From an uncultured Pelagibacteraceae bacterium (GTDB taxonomy: Bacteria > Pseudomonadota > Alphaproteobacteria > Pelagibacterales > Pelagibacteraceae): a DNA stretch of 64,000 nucleotides. Both the position numbers and the translations under genes were made by a program. The stretch is from NCBI GenBank assembly GCA_902571955.1, contig CACGDZ010000001.1:124001-188000 (forward strand), given 5' to 3'. The notes below the pieces were generated by a model that had not been told where the DNA came from, made no database searches, and saw only the letters and a program-made list of their open reading frames with translations. Shown one piece after another: positions 34,211 to 42,639 of this stretch (the first letter of the stretch is position 1; each line of letters begins with the position of its first letter).

Positions 34211-34438
34211 TTAACTTGGATTTTGTTTTAAAAATTCAATGTATTTAATTACATCATCATATTTTTCATCAGGAATATCTTTATAGCTAGCATTGAATTT
34301 GCTTTTCACACAAATAGCAACATGAGCATATGGGTTTCTTCCTTTAGGGTGATTTGGGTGATCAGGTAATTGACCTACCAAATAATCGCCAGCTTCTTGA
34401 ATAATTTTCCACAGTTTACTTGCGTTTTCATTGTTCAT
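34211..34438 (-). CDS. Small uncharacterised protein (75 aa)
   Basis: I do not recognise a function. The protein is soluble, with a helical N-terminus (ASKLWKIIQEAGDYLVGQLP), a central HPNHPKGRNPYAHVAICVK with three His and a Cys, and a helical end (YDDVIKYIEFLKQ). The His/Cys-rich centre could bind a metal, but no known motif is matched. It sits 11 bases from the next minus-strand gene and is convergent with the amidinotransferase gene 17 bases away. Codon use and AT bias look like the neighbours, and the clean end-to-end frame supports a real gene. Confidence 0.65.
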   Translation of the reverse strand: MNNENASKLWKIIQEAGDYLVGQLPDHPNHPKGRNPYAHVAICVKSKFNASYKDIPDEKYDDVIKYIEFLKQNPS

Positions 34439-34449
34439 GTTAATAAATT

Positions 34450-34917
34450 TTATCTAAAAAATAAACTTTTTCTAATATCTATAATTTCTCTGATCTTTTT
34501 TTCTTTAATAGCATTCCAAGAAATAAATAAAGTACACAATTGATACAAGGCAAATATCTCATTTTTTTCATTTTGGGATAAATCACTGTCTGCCTCTACA
34601 TAGTCTTCAAAATGAGAAATATTATTCCTTGCACAGTTTAAATAATATTTACAAGCATCTGTTACTGTAGCAGTTGACCACCAGTTTGAGTCTCTGAAAA
34701 GACTAGATATTTCTTGATAGAAAGAACTTGTTTCAGAAATAACCAAATCCTTTTGAACATTTGCTGAAAACTGATCTAATTCAAATTGAATTAAAGCTAA
34801 TATCTTTTTTTCACTACTTCTCTTAACATGTAGTTCAATAACATTTCTATATGACATTGAATTAATTTTATTCCAATTATTGAAAAAATCGTTTGGTGCT
34901 TTGTTTAGATCACTCAT
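34450..34917 (-). CDS. Uncharacterised helical protein (155 aa)
   Basis: No family recognised. The sequence is predicted by eye to be all-helical and soluble, with many charged residues (VIELHVKRSSEKKILALIQF, EADSDLSQNEKNEIFALYQL) and no signal peptide. SNWWSTATVTDACKYYLNCA near the middle holds two cysteines. It is on the same strand and 11 bases upstream of the 75-residue protein, so the two probably form an operon. Its promoter must lie in the 101-base gap to the divergent FG-GAP protein. Function unknown. Confidence 0.65.
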   Translation of the reverse strand: MSDLNKAPNDFFNNWNKINSMSYRNVIELHVKRSSEKKILALIQFELDQFSANVQKDLVISETSSFYQEISSLFRDSNWWSTATVTDACKYYLNCARNNISHFEDYVEADSDLSQNEKNEIFALYQLCTLFISWNAIKEKKIREIIDIRKSLFFR

Positions 34918-35018
34918 ATTTAATAAAATTTTTTATATTTACTATTGAAATTACACTAAATTAACTACGCCAATATTAACAGTTTTAATTTTTAATTTTT
35001 AGTCTAGTTGGAAATTAA

Positions 35019-36446
35019 ATGAAAAAATTATTTATATTTTTATTAATATTTTTGAATATTGTTAATTATTCAAAGTCAGATGATTTCTTTGAAGATATAA
35101 CTTACCAAATATTAGAAAATCAACCTAGATTAAGTTATGGTGTGTCCGTTTCAGATGTAAACAACGATGGAAATTTTGAATTTATTGTAACTGGATTTGG
35201 ATTTAACAATTTAGCCTTAGCTCATAAAAAGGGTATTTTGTTCAATTCAATTAACCAAAGTATATTTATAGACAAAAATCGTAAAACTATAGGAGTAGCA
35301 TCGTGTGATATTGATCAGGATGGTTATGAGGAAATATATTTTTTAAATACAGACACTTATAGTGGAAACAAAAGATATTCAGACAGATTATTAGATTTTG
35401 ATGGAAATAAATTTTTTGATTTATTTGAACTAGAAATAAACCAGGAAAATTTAAATCTTACAGCAGGTAGATCAGTTGTATGTGTAGATAGAAATGGAAA
35501 TGGAGCTTACGGAATATATGTTGCAAATTATGGAGGGCCTACAAGATTTTATGAAAAAGAAGGAAATGAAATAATAGACAAAGCTTCAGAGCTAGGTATT
35601 GATAAAATTACTGGAGGTAGAGCGGTTATTTCAGGTAATATTTTATCTGGAAGATCTGATATTTTTGCTGCAAATGAAAGAGGGGAGAATTTTTTATATT
35701 ATAATAATAATGGAAATTTTGTTGAACTTGCGAAAGATTATGCTGTTGATGATACCTTTCAAAACGGTCGTGGAACTGCGCTAAGTGATATTTATTATAG
35801 AGGTAGATTAGATATATTAACTTCAAATTGGGAAGGGCCTCATCGAGCATTTGTTTTAAAAAATAATAAGTTTGTAGATATAGCTGACAAACAATTTAGC
35901 GCCCCATCGAGAATTAGAACAGTAATCTCTGCTGATTTTGATAATGATGGTTATGACGAAGTATTCATGAATAATATTGGCGAGCCAAATAAATTATTTA
36001 AAATTTTAGATAATGGTGAATTCAAAGAAATAAATATTGGAAATGCTTTAGAAACTAATGGATTAGGAACAGGAGCTGCAGTAGCCGATATAGACGGTGA
36101 TGGAATACTTGAGCTTTTAATATCTCATGGAGAATCTGGTTATCAGCCTTTAACTTTATATAAGGCAAATTCAAAAAAAAATAATTTCTTAAGGATAAAG
36201 CCAATTAATATGCACGGTGCTCCAGCAAGAGGTGCTACTGTAACTCTTGTTTCAAATTTAAGAACTCATTCTAAAACAATAGATTCAGGCTCAGGATACT
36301 TGTGTCAAATGGAGCCAGTGGCACATTACGGAATTCGAAAAAATGAGAGAAATATTAAGATTACTGTTACTTGGACAAATGGAGAAGAAAACACTTTTGA
36401 AATTAATGAATTAAATAAAACATTGGAAATTAAACAAAACAATTAA
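35019..36446 (+). CDS. Exported FG-GAP/ASPIC (CRTAC1-like) beta-propeller protein
   Basis: 475 residues. MKKLFIFLLIFLNIVNYSKS is a signal peptide. The body carries FG-GAP-type repeats with calcium-binding-like loops: VSDVNNDGNFEFIVTG, CDIDQDGYEEIYFLN, ADFDNDGYDEVFMNN and VADIDGDGILELLISH. The C-terminus RGATVTLVSNLRTHSKTIDS followed by QMEPVAHYGIRKNER and VTWTNGEEN is the ASPIC/UnbV domain found in CRTAC1 relatives. It is expected in the periplasm or on the cell surface; ligand unknown. The next gene, a Cys-rich exported protein, starts eight bases downstream, so they may act together. Promoter probably within 34918-35018, shared with the divergent gene. Confidence 0.85.
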   Translation: MKKLFIFLLIFLNIVNYSKSDDFFEDITYQILENQPRLSYGVSVSDVNNDGNFEFIVTGFGFNNLALAHKKGILFNSINQSIFIDKNRKTIGVASCDIDQDGYEEIYFLNTDTYSGNKRYSDRLLDFDGNKFFDLFELEINQENLNLTAGRSVVCVDRNGNGAYGIYVANYGGPTRFYEKEGNEIIDKASELGIDKITGGRAVISGNILSGRSDIFAANERGENFLYYNNNGNFVELAKDYAVDDTFQNGRGTALSDIYYRGRLDILTSNWEGPHRAFVLKNNKFVDIADKQFSAPSRIRTVISADFDNDGYDEVFMNNIGEPNKLFKILDNGEFKEINIGNALETNGLGTGAAVADIDGDGILELLISHGESGYQPLTLYKANSKKNNFLRIKPINMHGAPARGATVTLVSNLRTHSKTIDSGSGYLCQMEPVAHYGIRKNERNIKITVTWTNGEENTFEINELNKTLEIKQNN

Positions 36447-36453
36447 TGTTTTT

Positions 36454-37146
36454 ATGAAAAAATTTTTTTTTATAATATTTACCATATTTTTAGTTTTTTC
36501 TTATAACCCAAGTTTAGAAGCACAAGAAAGAAATTATTATCAAGAATTAGTAAATGAGTGGAGTAAGATATTTCCAGATAGAAATAGAAACGCTGCTGGT
36601 CCAAAATTTTTTAAACATATATTAAATAAAGACATTACTTATCAAGAGTTTGTAGAGTTTAATAAACTTTATTGTGCTGTATCTGGTTCTTTAATAGATC
36701 CTAATGCTGATCCTGAAAAAGTATATTTACAAGAAGTTGGTACAAATAAAAAAATTTGTGGGGATTATTACAGATGCTGTATTCCATGTTCTTGTGATGT
36801 AATGAAATATTCAAAGGTTGATAAAATGAAACATAAATTTAAAGATGTAGAAAAAGAGTTTTATGTTTTAACCATTAAAAACCCGTGTGGTAAAAAAAAT
36901 TTTCCCAATCAAGTAAATAGAGATTATTTTTGTGATGGTGAAAGTTTATCAAAAGATCAAGTTGTAGAACTAAATAATAGGCTAGTTATTGGATTATTCC
37001 ATCAAGCTAAATCTTGTGATAAATCCGAAATTGTCAAAATAGATAATCATCAAGTGACTGGTTTATTTTGTGAATTTAGAAACAATACGCCTGATGAACA
37101 ATTACAAAGTGGGATGGGAGATATTTTCATAAAATTGGCAAGGTAA
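36454..37146 (+). CDS. Cys-rich exported protein of unknown function
   Basis: 230 residues. MKKFFFIIFTIFLVFSYNPS is a signal peptide with probable cleavage after LEA. The mature part has about a dozen cysteines, clustered in KKICGDYYRCCIPCSCDVMK near residue 110 and spread further (KNPCGKKN, RDYFCDGE, AKSCDKSE, GLFCEFRN). The cluster could form disulfides in the periplasm or hold a metal. I do not recognise a family. It lies between the FG-GAP/ASPIC protein and phosphatidylcholine synthase with gaps of 7 and 13 bases, so the three are probably cotranscribed. A partner role with the FG-GAP protein is inference. Confidence 0.7.
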   Translation: MKKFFFIIFTIFLVFSYNPSLEAQERNYYQELVNEWSKIFPDRNRNAAGPKFFKHILNKDITYQEFVEFNKLYCAVSGSLIDPNADPEKVYLQEVGTNKKICGDYYRCCIPCSCDVMKYSKVDKMKHKFKDVEKEFYVLTIKNPCGKKNFPNQVNRDYFCDGESLSKDQVVELNNRLVIGLFHQAKSCDKSEIVKIDNHQVTGLFCEFRNNTPDEQLQSGMGDIFIKLAR

Positions 37147-37159
37147 ATTTAGAAAAAAA

Positions 37160-37897
37160 ATGAGTAAAGAAAAAAATATTAAAACCTATGAACTCTTTAA
37201 ACAAGATAGATTTCTTGGTATTCTTGTTCATTTATTGACTGGATTAGGAATTGTTGCTGGTTTTTTTGCTTTAATTGCTGTTATGAATAATAACCAAAAA
37301 GCGGCTTTTCTTTGGCTTGGGTTTGCATTTTTAATAGACAGTGTTGATGGAACTTTAGCTAGAAAATTTAATGTGAAGAAAAATTTACCACATATTGATG
37401 GTAAAATGCTGGATAGTATAATTGATTTTTTTAACTATGTTATAATACCATCAGTAATGATTTATTGGTTTAGGTATGTACCAGACCAGTTTATTTTATT
37501 AATTCCTGTAATTTTGATTTTTATTTCTATTTATTCTTATGTGAATTTGAATATTTTAACAAATGATAATTACTATAATGGTTTTCCAGCCATTTGGAAT
37601 GTAATCGTACTTTACTTTTATATTTTTGGCACTAGCCAAAATTTTAACTTAGTATTTTTAATTTTATTAATATTATTAAAATTTTCTCCTTTAAAATGCA
37701 TTCATCCTTTAAGAGTTAAAAAATTTAAAAGTTTATCAATTATTTTTGCAATATTTTGGTTCATTACTTCAATTTTGTTAATTTTAATAAAGGATTTAAA
37801 CATAAACCCAGTATATGAGGTTTTCTTAATGTTTTTATGGGTTGTTTCAAATATTTATTTTATATCTGTAAGCATATTTAAAACTTTCAAAAATTAA
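37160..37897 (+). CDS. pcs: Phosphatidylcholine synthase
   Basis: 245 residues with about eight hydrophobic helices. The CDP-alcohol phosphatidyltransferase motif is in SVDGTLARKFNVKKNLPHID and continues GKMLDSIIDF, matching the spaced DG-AR-G-D-D pattern of Pcs, including the insertion seen in that subfamily. Pcs condenses CDP-diacylglycerol with choline to phosphatidylcholine and CMP at the inner membrane. The N-terminus (FLGILVHLLTGLGIVAGFFA) also fits. The gene is the last of three plus-strand genes and ends five bases from a convergent Gfo/Idh gene. Choline supplied from seawater could go either to membrane lipid or to glycine betaine oxidation. Confidence 0.88.
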   Translation: MSKEKNIKTYELFKQDRFLGILVHLLTGLGIVAGFFALIAVMNNNQKAAFLWLGFAFLIDSVDGTLARKFNVKKNLPHIDGKMLDSIIDFFNYVIIPSVMIYWFRYVPDQFILLIPVILIFISIYSYVNLNILTNDNYYNGFPAIWNVIVLYFYIFGTSQNFNLVFLILLILLKFSPLKCIHPLRVKKFKSLSIIFAIFWFITSILLILIKDLNINPVYEVFLMFLWVVSNIYFISVSIFKTFKN

Positions 37898-37902
37898 TTA
37901 TT

Positions 37903-38976
37903 TTAATTAGGGAGCCAGGAATTATAAAGTTTATTTTTTTTATCTATTGGAATTTCAATTGTTTTATTTTGTCTTGATGAAGCATAGACTGCGGTGACAA
38001 ATTCTAAAGAATTTCTAGCGTCCGTTAAGGTTACCTCATCACTAGGCAAACCATTAAGTTTATTTGCTATTTCCTCAAACATACCAGCATACCAGGATTT
38101 AGTTTGTTTTACTTTAGATAATACATCTTCAATTTGACTTTGTGTTATTGGTGCTCTTGGTAAAAAAGTCCACTCATCATCAGCTGGGCTATAGGGTTTT
38201 TCAGGAGAAGCAGCAGACTCAGCAGTTAATCCCTCAAAACAAAATCTAAGTCTACTAGTGTCGTTTGCAGCACCCAATGTAATAGAACTTGTAACAAGAG
38301 CTCCAGCTTCCATTTCAATTGAAAGAGCAGCACAATCCTCAACCTCAATATCATTTACTCTAGTCGTTAGTTTTGCAAAAACATTTGATACAGGACCCAG
38401 GATCATACTAACTAAATCATGAATATGAATAGAGTGACTTAAAATTGCTCCACCTTGTTCACCTTTCCAAGTTCCTCTCCATGGTTTTGAATAGTAATCT
38501 TTTCCTCTATTCCAGTGAGTTTCTAAAGATGCAACTAATGGTTTTCCTGCCAAACCAGATTTGATTAATGCTTTTAACTTTGAAAATCCTAGACCATATC
38601 GATATTGAAATACTGGAAAAATAATTTTACTAGTTTCTTTGCTAATTTTTTCTAATTCATCTACTTCTTTAAGACTAGAGACTAAAGGTTTTTCACAAAT
38701 TACATGCTTTCCAGCCTCCATAGCTTTTTTACAAGCAGAAAAATGTAAGTGAGGTGGAAGACAAATATCAATTATATCAATTTCTTTAACTTTTAATACA
38801 TCTTCAAAATTAAGAGAAATTTTTGTTTCTGTATTTGACTTTAATATTTTTTCAATAGACTCTCTGGTTAAACCACATAGGGTGTGAACATTAAACCTCT
38901 GAGATATTTTTTGAAAATCCTCGAAATGTTTTGCTCCTATATTAGTTCCAATTATAGCTACTTGATATTTTTTCAT
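37903..38976 (-). CDS. Gfo/Idh/MocA-family oxidoreductase
   Basis: 357 residues. The Rossmann start QVAIIGTNIGAKHFEDFQKI, then IDICLPPHLHFSACKKAMEA and HVICEKPLVSSLKEVDELE with the EKP motif, define the family. A GGAILSHSIHIHDLVSMILG segment carries the conserved His region of the substrate domain. Such enzymes use NAD(P) to oxidise or reduce a hydroxyl on sugars, inositols or related compounds. The start overlaps the second Gfo/Idh gene by four bases (ATGA), and a PhyH dioxygenase lies upstream of that, so three enzymes probably act on one substrate, whose identity is unknown. Confidence 0.88.
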   Translation of the reverse strand: MKKYQVAIIGTNIGAKHFEDFQKISQRFNVHTLCGLTRESIEKILKSNTETKISLNFEDVLKVKEIDIIDICLPPHLHFSACKKAMEAGKHVICEKPLVSSLKEVDELEKISKETSKIIFPVFQYRYGLGFSKLKALIKSGLAGKPLVASLETHWNRGKDYYSKPWRGTWKGEQGGAILSHSIHIHDLVSMILGPVSNVFAKLTTRVNDIEVEDCAALSIEMEAGALVTSSITLGAANDTSRLRFCFEGLTAESAASPEKPYSPADDEWTFLPRAPITQSQIEDVLSKVKQTKSWYAGMFEEIANKLNGLPSDEVTLTDARNSLEFVTAVYASSRQNKTIEIPIDKKNKLYNSWLPN

Positions 38977-39986
38977 TTTTTTTCAGCTTGCTCTTGAGCT
39001 TTAATAGCAAGTTCCATTGAAAGATAGGTTAGTTCTTGAGGGCATGCAGTTTCAGTTCTGTTCAAAACATCGTTTATTAAATTACTAAAGTAGGGTAACT
39101 TAACATTAGAGCAGTCAATATGTTTCACTTCATCATTATTTGCTAAAAATAAATGATTACCTTTTTCTGATTTTGCTAAATCTGTATACTTTCTTATTTC
39201 AATGAAGCCTTTGTCTCCAAGTATTAATAATCTTCCATCCCCCCAAGTTGGAAGGGCATCTGGAGTAAACCAATCTAAGCGTACATATCCATGCCCACCA
39301 TTACCTGTGATATTAACTTCACCAAAGTCTTGAAAACCAGGCATTTCTTTCTTTGTTGTATTTTCTACTAAAGCATGGTTGATTTTCGCCTGATTTGAAT
39401 TTGTAAAAACTAAAAATTGATGAATTTGGTGGGAACCAATGTCTGTAATAATTCCTCCATAACTTTGACGATTATAAAACCAATCAGGTCTTTCATAGTT
39501 TCCTTGTCTATGCGGGCCTGTGCCAATAGTTTGTTTTATTTTTCCTATTTTACCTTCATTTACTAATTCTTCAGCTTTAGCAACTGCAGCAACGTGAAAT
39601 CTTTCAGAAAAATTTACTGACCAGATCTTTCCAGTGTCTTTAACAGTTTTTTTCAAATTATTTAATTGATCTAAGGTAGTACAGCCTGGCTTATCAACCA
39701 TAACATCCTTACCAGCTTTTAAAGCATCTATTGAATGACCAGCTCTATCCGCAGGGATCGAGGATATTAAAATCATATCAATAGATGAGTTATTTAATAT
39801 TTCCTCTTTATTTTCTTTTCTCTTAATATTAGGGTATTTTTTATTGAATTCTTGAAGAGTTAAAGGATCTCCTTCTGTCCAAAAACAATTACAACTACAA
39901 CCTTCTTTAATCATTTCATCTAACATATCGAAAATATGTCCATGATCTATTCCAATTACCCCAAGGTTGAGCGTTTTTTTCATCAA
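38973..39986 (-). CDS. Gfo/Idh/MocA-family oxidoreductase, second copy
   Basis: 337 residues. LNLGVIGIDHGHIFDMLDEM is a modified Rossmann start in which His residues replace part of the usual glycine-rich loop. MILISSIPADRAGHSIDALK and DVMVDKPGCTTLDQLNN (DKP in place of EKP) follow, with YGGIITDIGSHQIHQFLVFT in the C-terminal domain. It is clearly a relative of its downstream neighbour but not a recent duplicate, as identity looks low. No spacer separates it from the PhyH gene. Cofactor use is probably NAD(P), but the altered loop leaves some doubt. Substrate unknown. Confidence 0.87.
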   Translation of the reverse strand: MMKKTLNLGVIGIDHGHIFDMLDEMIKEGCSCNCFWTEGDPLTLQEFNKKYPNIKRKENKEEILNNSSIDMILISSIPADRAGHSIDALKAGKDVMVDKPGCTTLDQLNNLKKTVKDTGKIWSVNFSERFHVAAVAKAEELVNEGKIGKIKQTIGTGPHRQGNYERPDWFYNRQSYGGIITDIGSHQIHQFLVFTNSNQAKINHALVENTTKKEMPGFQDFGEVNITGNGGHGYVRLDWFTPDALPTWGDGRLLILGDKGFIEIRKYTDLAKSEKGNHLFLANNDEVKHIDCSNVKLPYFSNLINDVLNRTETACPQELTYLSMELAIKAQEQAEKK

Positions 39987-40811
39987 TTAATAAGAACCTT
40001 TTTGTTTTGCACCTTTATAAAAAATTTCTTGCAAGTGATCATTTTCTTTTTTTCTAAGTAAAATACTTTCATCACTCATTAAAGCGTTAGTTCTATGTAT
40101 AACGTCATGATAATGATATTTATCCTCTCCTCTTGCAACCTGAACACTATTTTTACCTAGGGTTTGTTTTACATTTGTGCCTATGTAACTTTGGATAACA
40201 AATCCTATTCTTCTATCATCACTTTTATTTATTCCTGATCCATGTACTATTCTTGGATGATGCAAAGACATTTGACCAGCTTTAAGTTCTATAGATTTAA
40301 CTTCATCTTCAGGCACATTTTCTACTGTTTGACCTCTAGTAAGTAAGTTTCCTTCATTAAATTTCTCATTATGGTCTTTAATATTTAAATGTGATTTAGG
40401 CCACATTTTCATACACCCATTATTTTCATTTGAATCTGTTAAAGCTACCCATGCTGTAACCCAATTGTGTGGCTCTAATCCTATGTACTTTGCATCTTGA
40501 TGATAACTTACAAAACCTTGCTCGTTAGGGTTTTTAATAAATAAAGTAGTGCTGCAAACTAAGATATTTTTTCCAATAATACATTCTACTACATCTAAAA
40601 TTTTTGAATTATGAACAATTGAATCAAGTTTTGGCGAAATTAGATGGACATTATATCTTCCTGCATTATCTATTTCATTGGGCATTTTTTTTTCAATTAA
40701 TTCTATTTCTCTTCTTGCTTCTAATGCTTCACTACTAGACAAAACTTCAATAGGGGATATGTACCCTTGATCTTCATACTGTTTAAGTTGATTTGATGAT
40801 AGATAAGTCAT
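39987..40811 (-). CDS. PhyH-family Fe(II)/2-oxoglutarate dioxygenase
   Basis: 274 residues, typical for the phytanoyl-CoA hydroxylase-like family. VSYHQDAKYIGLEPHNWVTA holds the HxD iron-binding pair, and SLHHPRIVHGSGINKSDDRR holds the distal His and the 2-oxoglutarate-binding Arg. AWVALTDSNENNGCMKMWPK is the usual central segment. Enzymes of this family hydroxylate diverse small molecules, including phosphonates, betaines and lipids. It heads a minus-strand operon with two Gfo/Idh/MocA oxidoreductases and diverges from a MOSC gene across 47 bases. A path in which hydroxylation is followed by two dehydrogenations is plausible; the substrate cannot be named. Confidence 0.88.
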   Translation of the reverse strand: MTYLSSNQLKQYEDQGYISPIEVLSSSEALEARREIELIEKKMPNEIDNAGRYNVHLISPKLDSIVHNSKILDVVECIIGKNILVCSTTLFIKNPNEQGFVSYHQDAKYIGLEPHNWVTAWVALTDSNENNGCMKMWPKSHLNIKDHNEKFNEGNLLTRGQTVENVPEDEVKSIELKAGQMSLHHPRIVHGSGINKSDDRRIGFVIQSYIGTNVKQTLGKNSVQVARGEDKYHYHDVIHRTNALMSDESILLRKKENDHLQEIFYKGAKQKGSY

Positions 40812-40858
40812 ATTATTATGAAAAGATTATATGAGCTTAATCATTTCTTCAATAATTT

Positions 40859-41308
40859 ATGGCCGAAGTATTTAAATTAGGAATTGCTGCTGACAATAAT
40901 CAACCCATCATGGAAGTACATTCAATTGAAGTCCTAGCAAATAAAGGAATAGTAGGTGATCGACATTTTCATGATCTTAATGATCCTTACAATCAACTAT
41001 CATTAATAGAGTCAGAGAATATAGATGAATATAATATTAAATCTGGCCTTAATATTCCTTATATAGATTTCAGAAGAAACATAGTTACAAAAGGTATTAA
41101 ATTAAATGATCTAATTGGAAAAAAGCTTAAGGTTGGAAATGTAGAATTAGTGGCGATTGAATTATGTCGTCCATGCAGACATTTAACTGAAATGCTTGAC
41201 CAAAAAAATATACTTAAAGAGTTTATGAGGAAGGGTGGACTAAGGTGTCAAATTCTCACTTCTTCAAAAATTAATATTGGTGATAAAATAGAATTAATTA
41301 ATATTTAA
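40859..41308 (+). CDS. MOSC-domain protein
   Basis: 149 residues. The family pattern runs IEVLANKGIVGDRHFHDLND, NQLSLIESENIDEYN, FRRNIVTKGIKLNDLIGKKL and VELVAIELCRPCRHLTEM, where the first Cys is the conserved MOSC cysteine. MOSC proteins are stand-alone sulfur-carrier or molybdenum-cofactor-binding modules, in some cases reductases. The formate dehydrogenase system further left shows that the cell makes the cofactor. It is divergent from the PhyH gene and overlaps the convergent MFS gene by four bases. Its exact role is not known. Confidence 0.88.
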   Translation: MAEVFKLGIAADNNQPIMEVHSIEVLANKGIVGDRHFHDLNDPYNQLSLIESENIDEYNIKSGLNIPYIDFRRNIVTKGIKLNDLIGKKLKVGNVELVAIELCRPCRHLTEMLDQKNILKEFMRKGGLRCQILTSSKINIGDKIELINI

Positions 41309-42609
41309 GTTTTCGCAGTTTCATTAACTTGAGTTTCATCGAGTGTTGCAGGCGCATCAGGATCTAGCTCCAATCCAGCAGGTGTAATTGTTGCTGGAAT
41401 TGGTGTGAATGTTGAGTCTGGATTTTCAACAGTGCTTCTAACCTTCATTCTATACAATCCAAATGCACCAATTATTGAGTGTGTTATAATTAAAAATATA
41501 AACAAACCATTTAATCCAAACCATTCCATGAAAATTGCACACAAAATAGGACCACTAATAGCTCCTACACCAAAAATTAATTGTAATCCACCACCTGCAG
41601 CAACAAATTTAGATTTTGGAACAAAGTCATTCGTATGTGCAAGATTAAGTGAGAATAATGGTAGACATAAACTTGTATAAAGTCCAACAGCTATAAAAAA
41701 AATTATTTTTCTAAAAGCAAATTCATCCATATAGTAAATATTTTGTATAGGATCATTTGAAGTTAAAATTGCAATTAATGCTAAAAAAGAACTTCCAAAT
41801 GTTGTTATGACTATCACTCTCCTTCTGTCAAAAATATCTGAAAAATAACCAATAGGACCCTGACCTAAAACTCCAGCAATTGTTGCAACAAACAAAAGTA
41901 TAGATGTTTCAAATAAAGTAAATTTTGCTATCGTTGCATAAACAGAAATTAAAGAAAAGAAAGCTGCATGAATTATTCCTGTAAAGAAAGAGCTTAAAGA
42001 ACCAAGAGGTGAGATTTTATAAAGTTCTAGAATACTTATTGTTTCAATTTTTTTAAATTTAGGTGCGGGTCTTTTTGTTAATAAAATAGGAACTAGAGCA
42101 ACAGAAAGTAAAACAGAAACCAAAATAAAAGGTTCATAAGCTTCAGGTTTACTTATATTAAGTAGAAGCATACCTAGAGCTAAACCAAAATAAATTACCA
42201 TCATATATGCAGATAATAGTTGCCCTCTATTTTTATTAGTTGCTCTATCGTTTAACCAGCTCTCAGTAACCACATAACAACTAACTAAACTTATACCTGT
42301 TATAAATCTACTAATTGTCCACATAAGTGGATTTACATAAACAACTGCTACTAAAGCACTTAAAGATGCAAGCGAAGCGAATGCAGCAAATACTCTTATA
42401 TGACCAACTTTTGAAACAAAATTAGGAGTAGTTTTTGAGCCTATAAAGTAGCCAACATAATATCCAGACATGAAGATACCAGTTGTAAAAACACTAAAAT
42501 CTTCAAGTACTGACCGAATACCCATGATTTGCATTTGTAATCCATGAGCAATCATCATTACTCCTATCCCAATAAATAGAGCCCAAGACTTTTTTACTTC
42601 TTTTTGCAT
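41305..42609 (-). CDS. MFS transporter (YcaD-like)
   Basis: 434 residues with about twelve hydrophobic helices. GLQMQIMGIRSVLEDFSVFT and GYYVGYFIGSKTTPNFVSKV with RFITGISLVSCYVVTESWLN match the YcaD-type group; GQGPIGYFSDIFDRRRVIVI is the MFS loop motif of the second half. A 40-residue acidic, proline- and threonine-rich C-terminal tail after the last helix is not part of the fold. The substrate is unknown. It begins 30 bases after the stop of the EamA gene's upstream region in the same orientation and overlaps the MOSC gene by four bases at its end. Confidence 0.87.
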   Translation of the reverse strand: MQKEVKKSWALFIGIGVMMIAHGLQMQIMGIRSVLEDFSVFTTGIFMSGYYVGYFIGSKTTPNFVSKVGHIRVFAAFASLASLSALVAVVYVNPLMWTISRFITGISLVSCYVVTESWLNDRATNKNRGQLLSAYMMVIYFGLALGMLLLNISKPEAYEPFILVSVLLSVALVPILLTKRPAPKFKKIETISILELYKISPLGSLSSFFTGIIHAAFFSLISVYATIAKFTLFETSILLFVATIAGVLGQGPIGYFSDIFDRRRVIVITTFGSSFLALIAILTSNDPIQNIYYMDEFAFRKIIFFIAVGLYTSLCLPLFSLNLAHTNDFVPKSKFVAAGGGLQLIFGVGAISGPILCAIFMEWFGLNGLFIFLIITHSIIGAFGLYRMKVRSTVENPDSTFTPIPATITPAGLELDPDAPATLDETQVNETAKT

Positions 42610-42639
42610 GCTTTGTTTTTAAAATTTAATAATTCTTCG

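Noticed and set aside
34918..35018. Possible tRNA or small RNA in the 101-base gap
   Set aside because: No cloverleaf arms or conserved T-loop sequence could be made; it is a plain AT-rich divergent promoter region.
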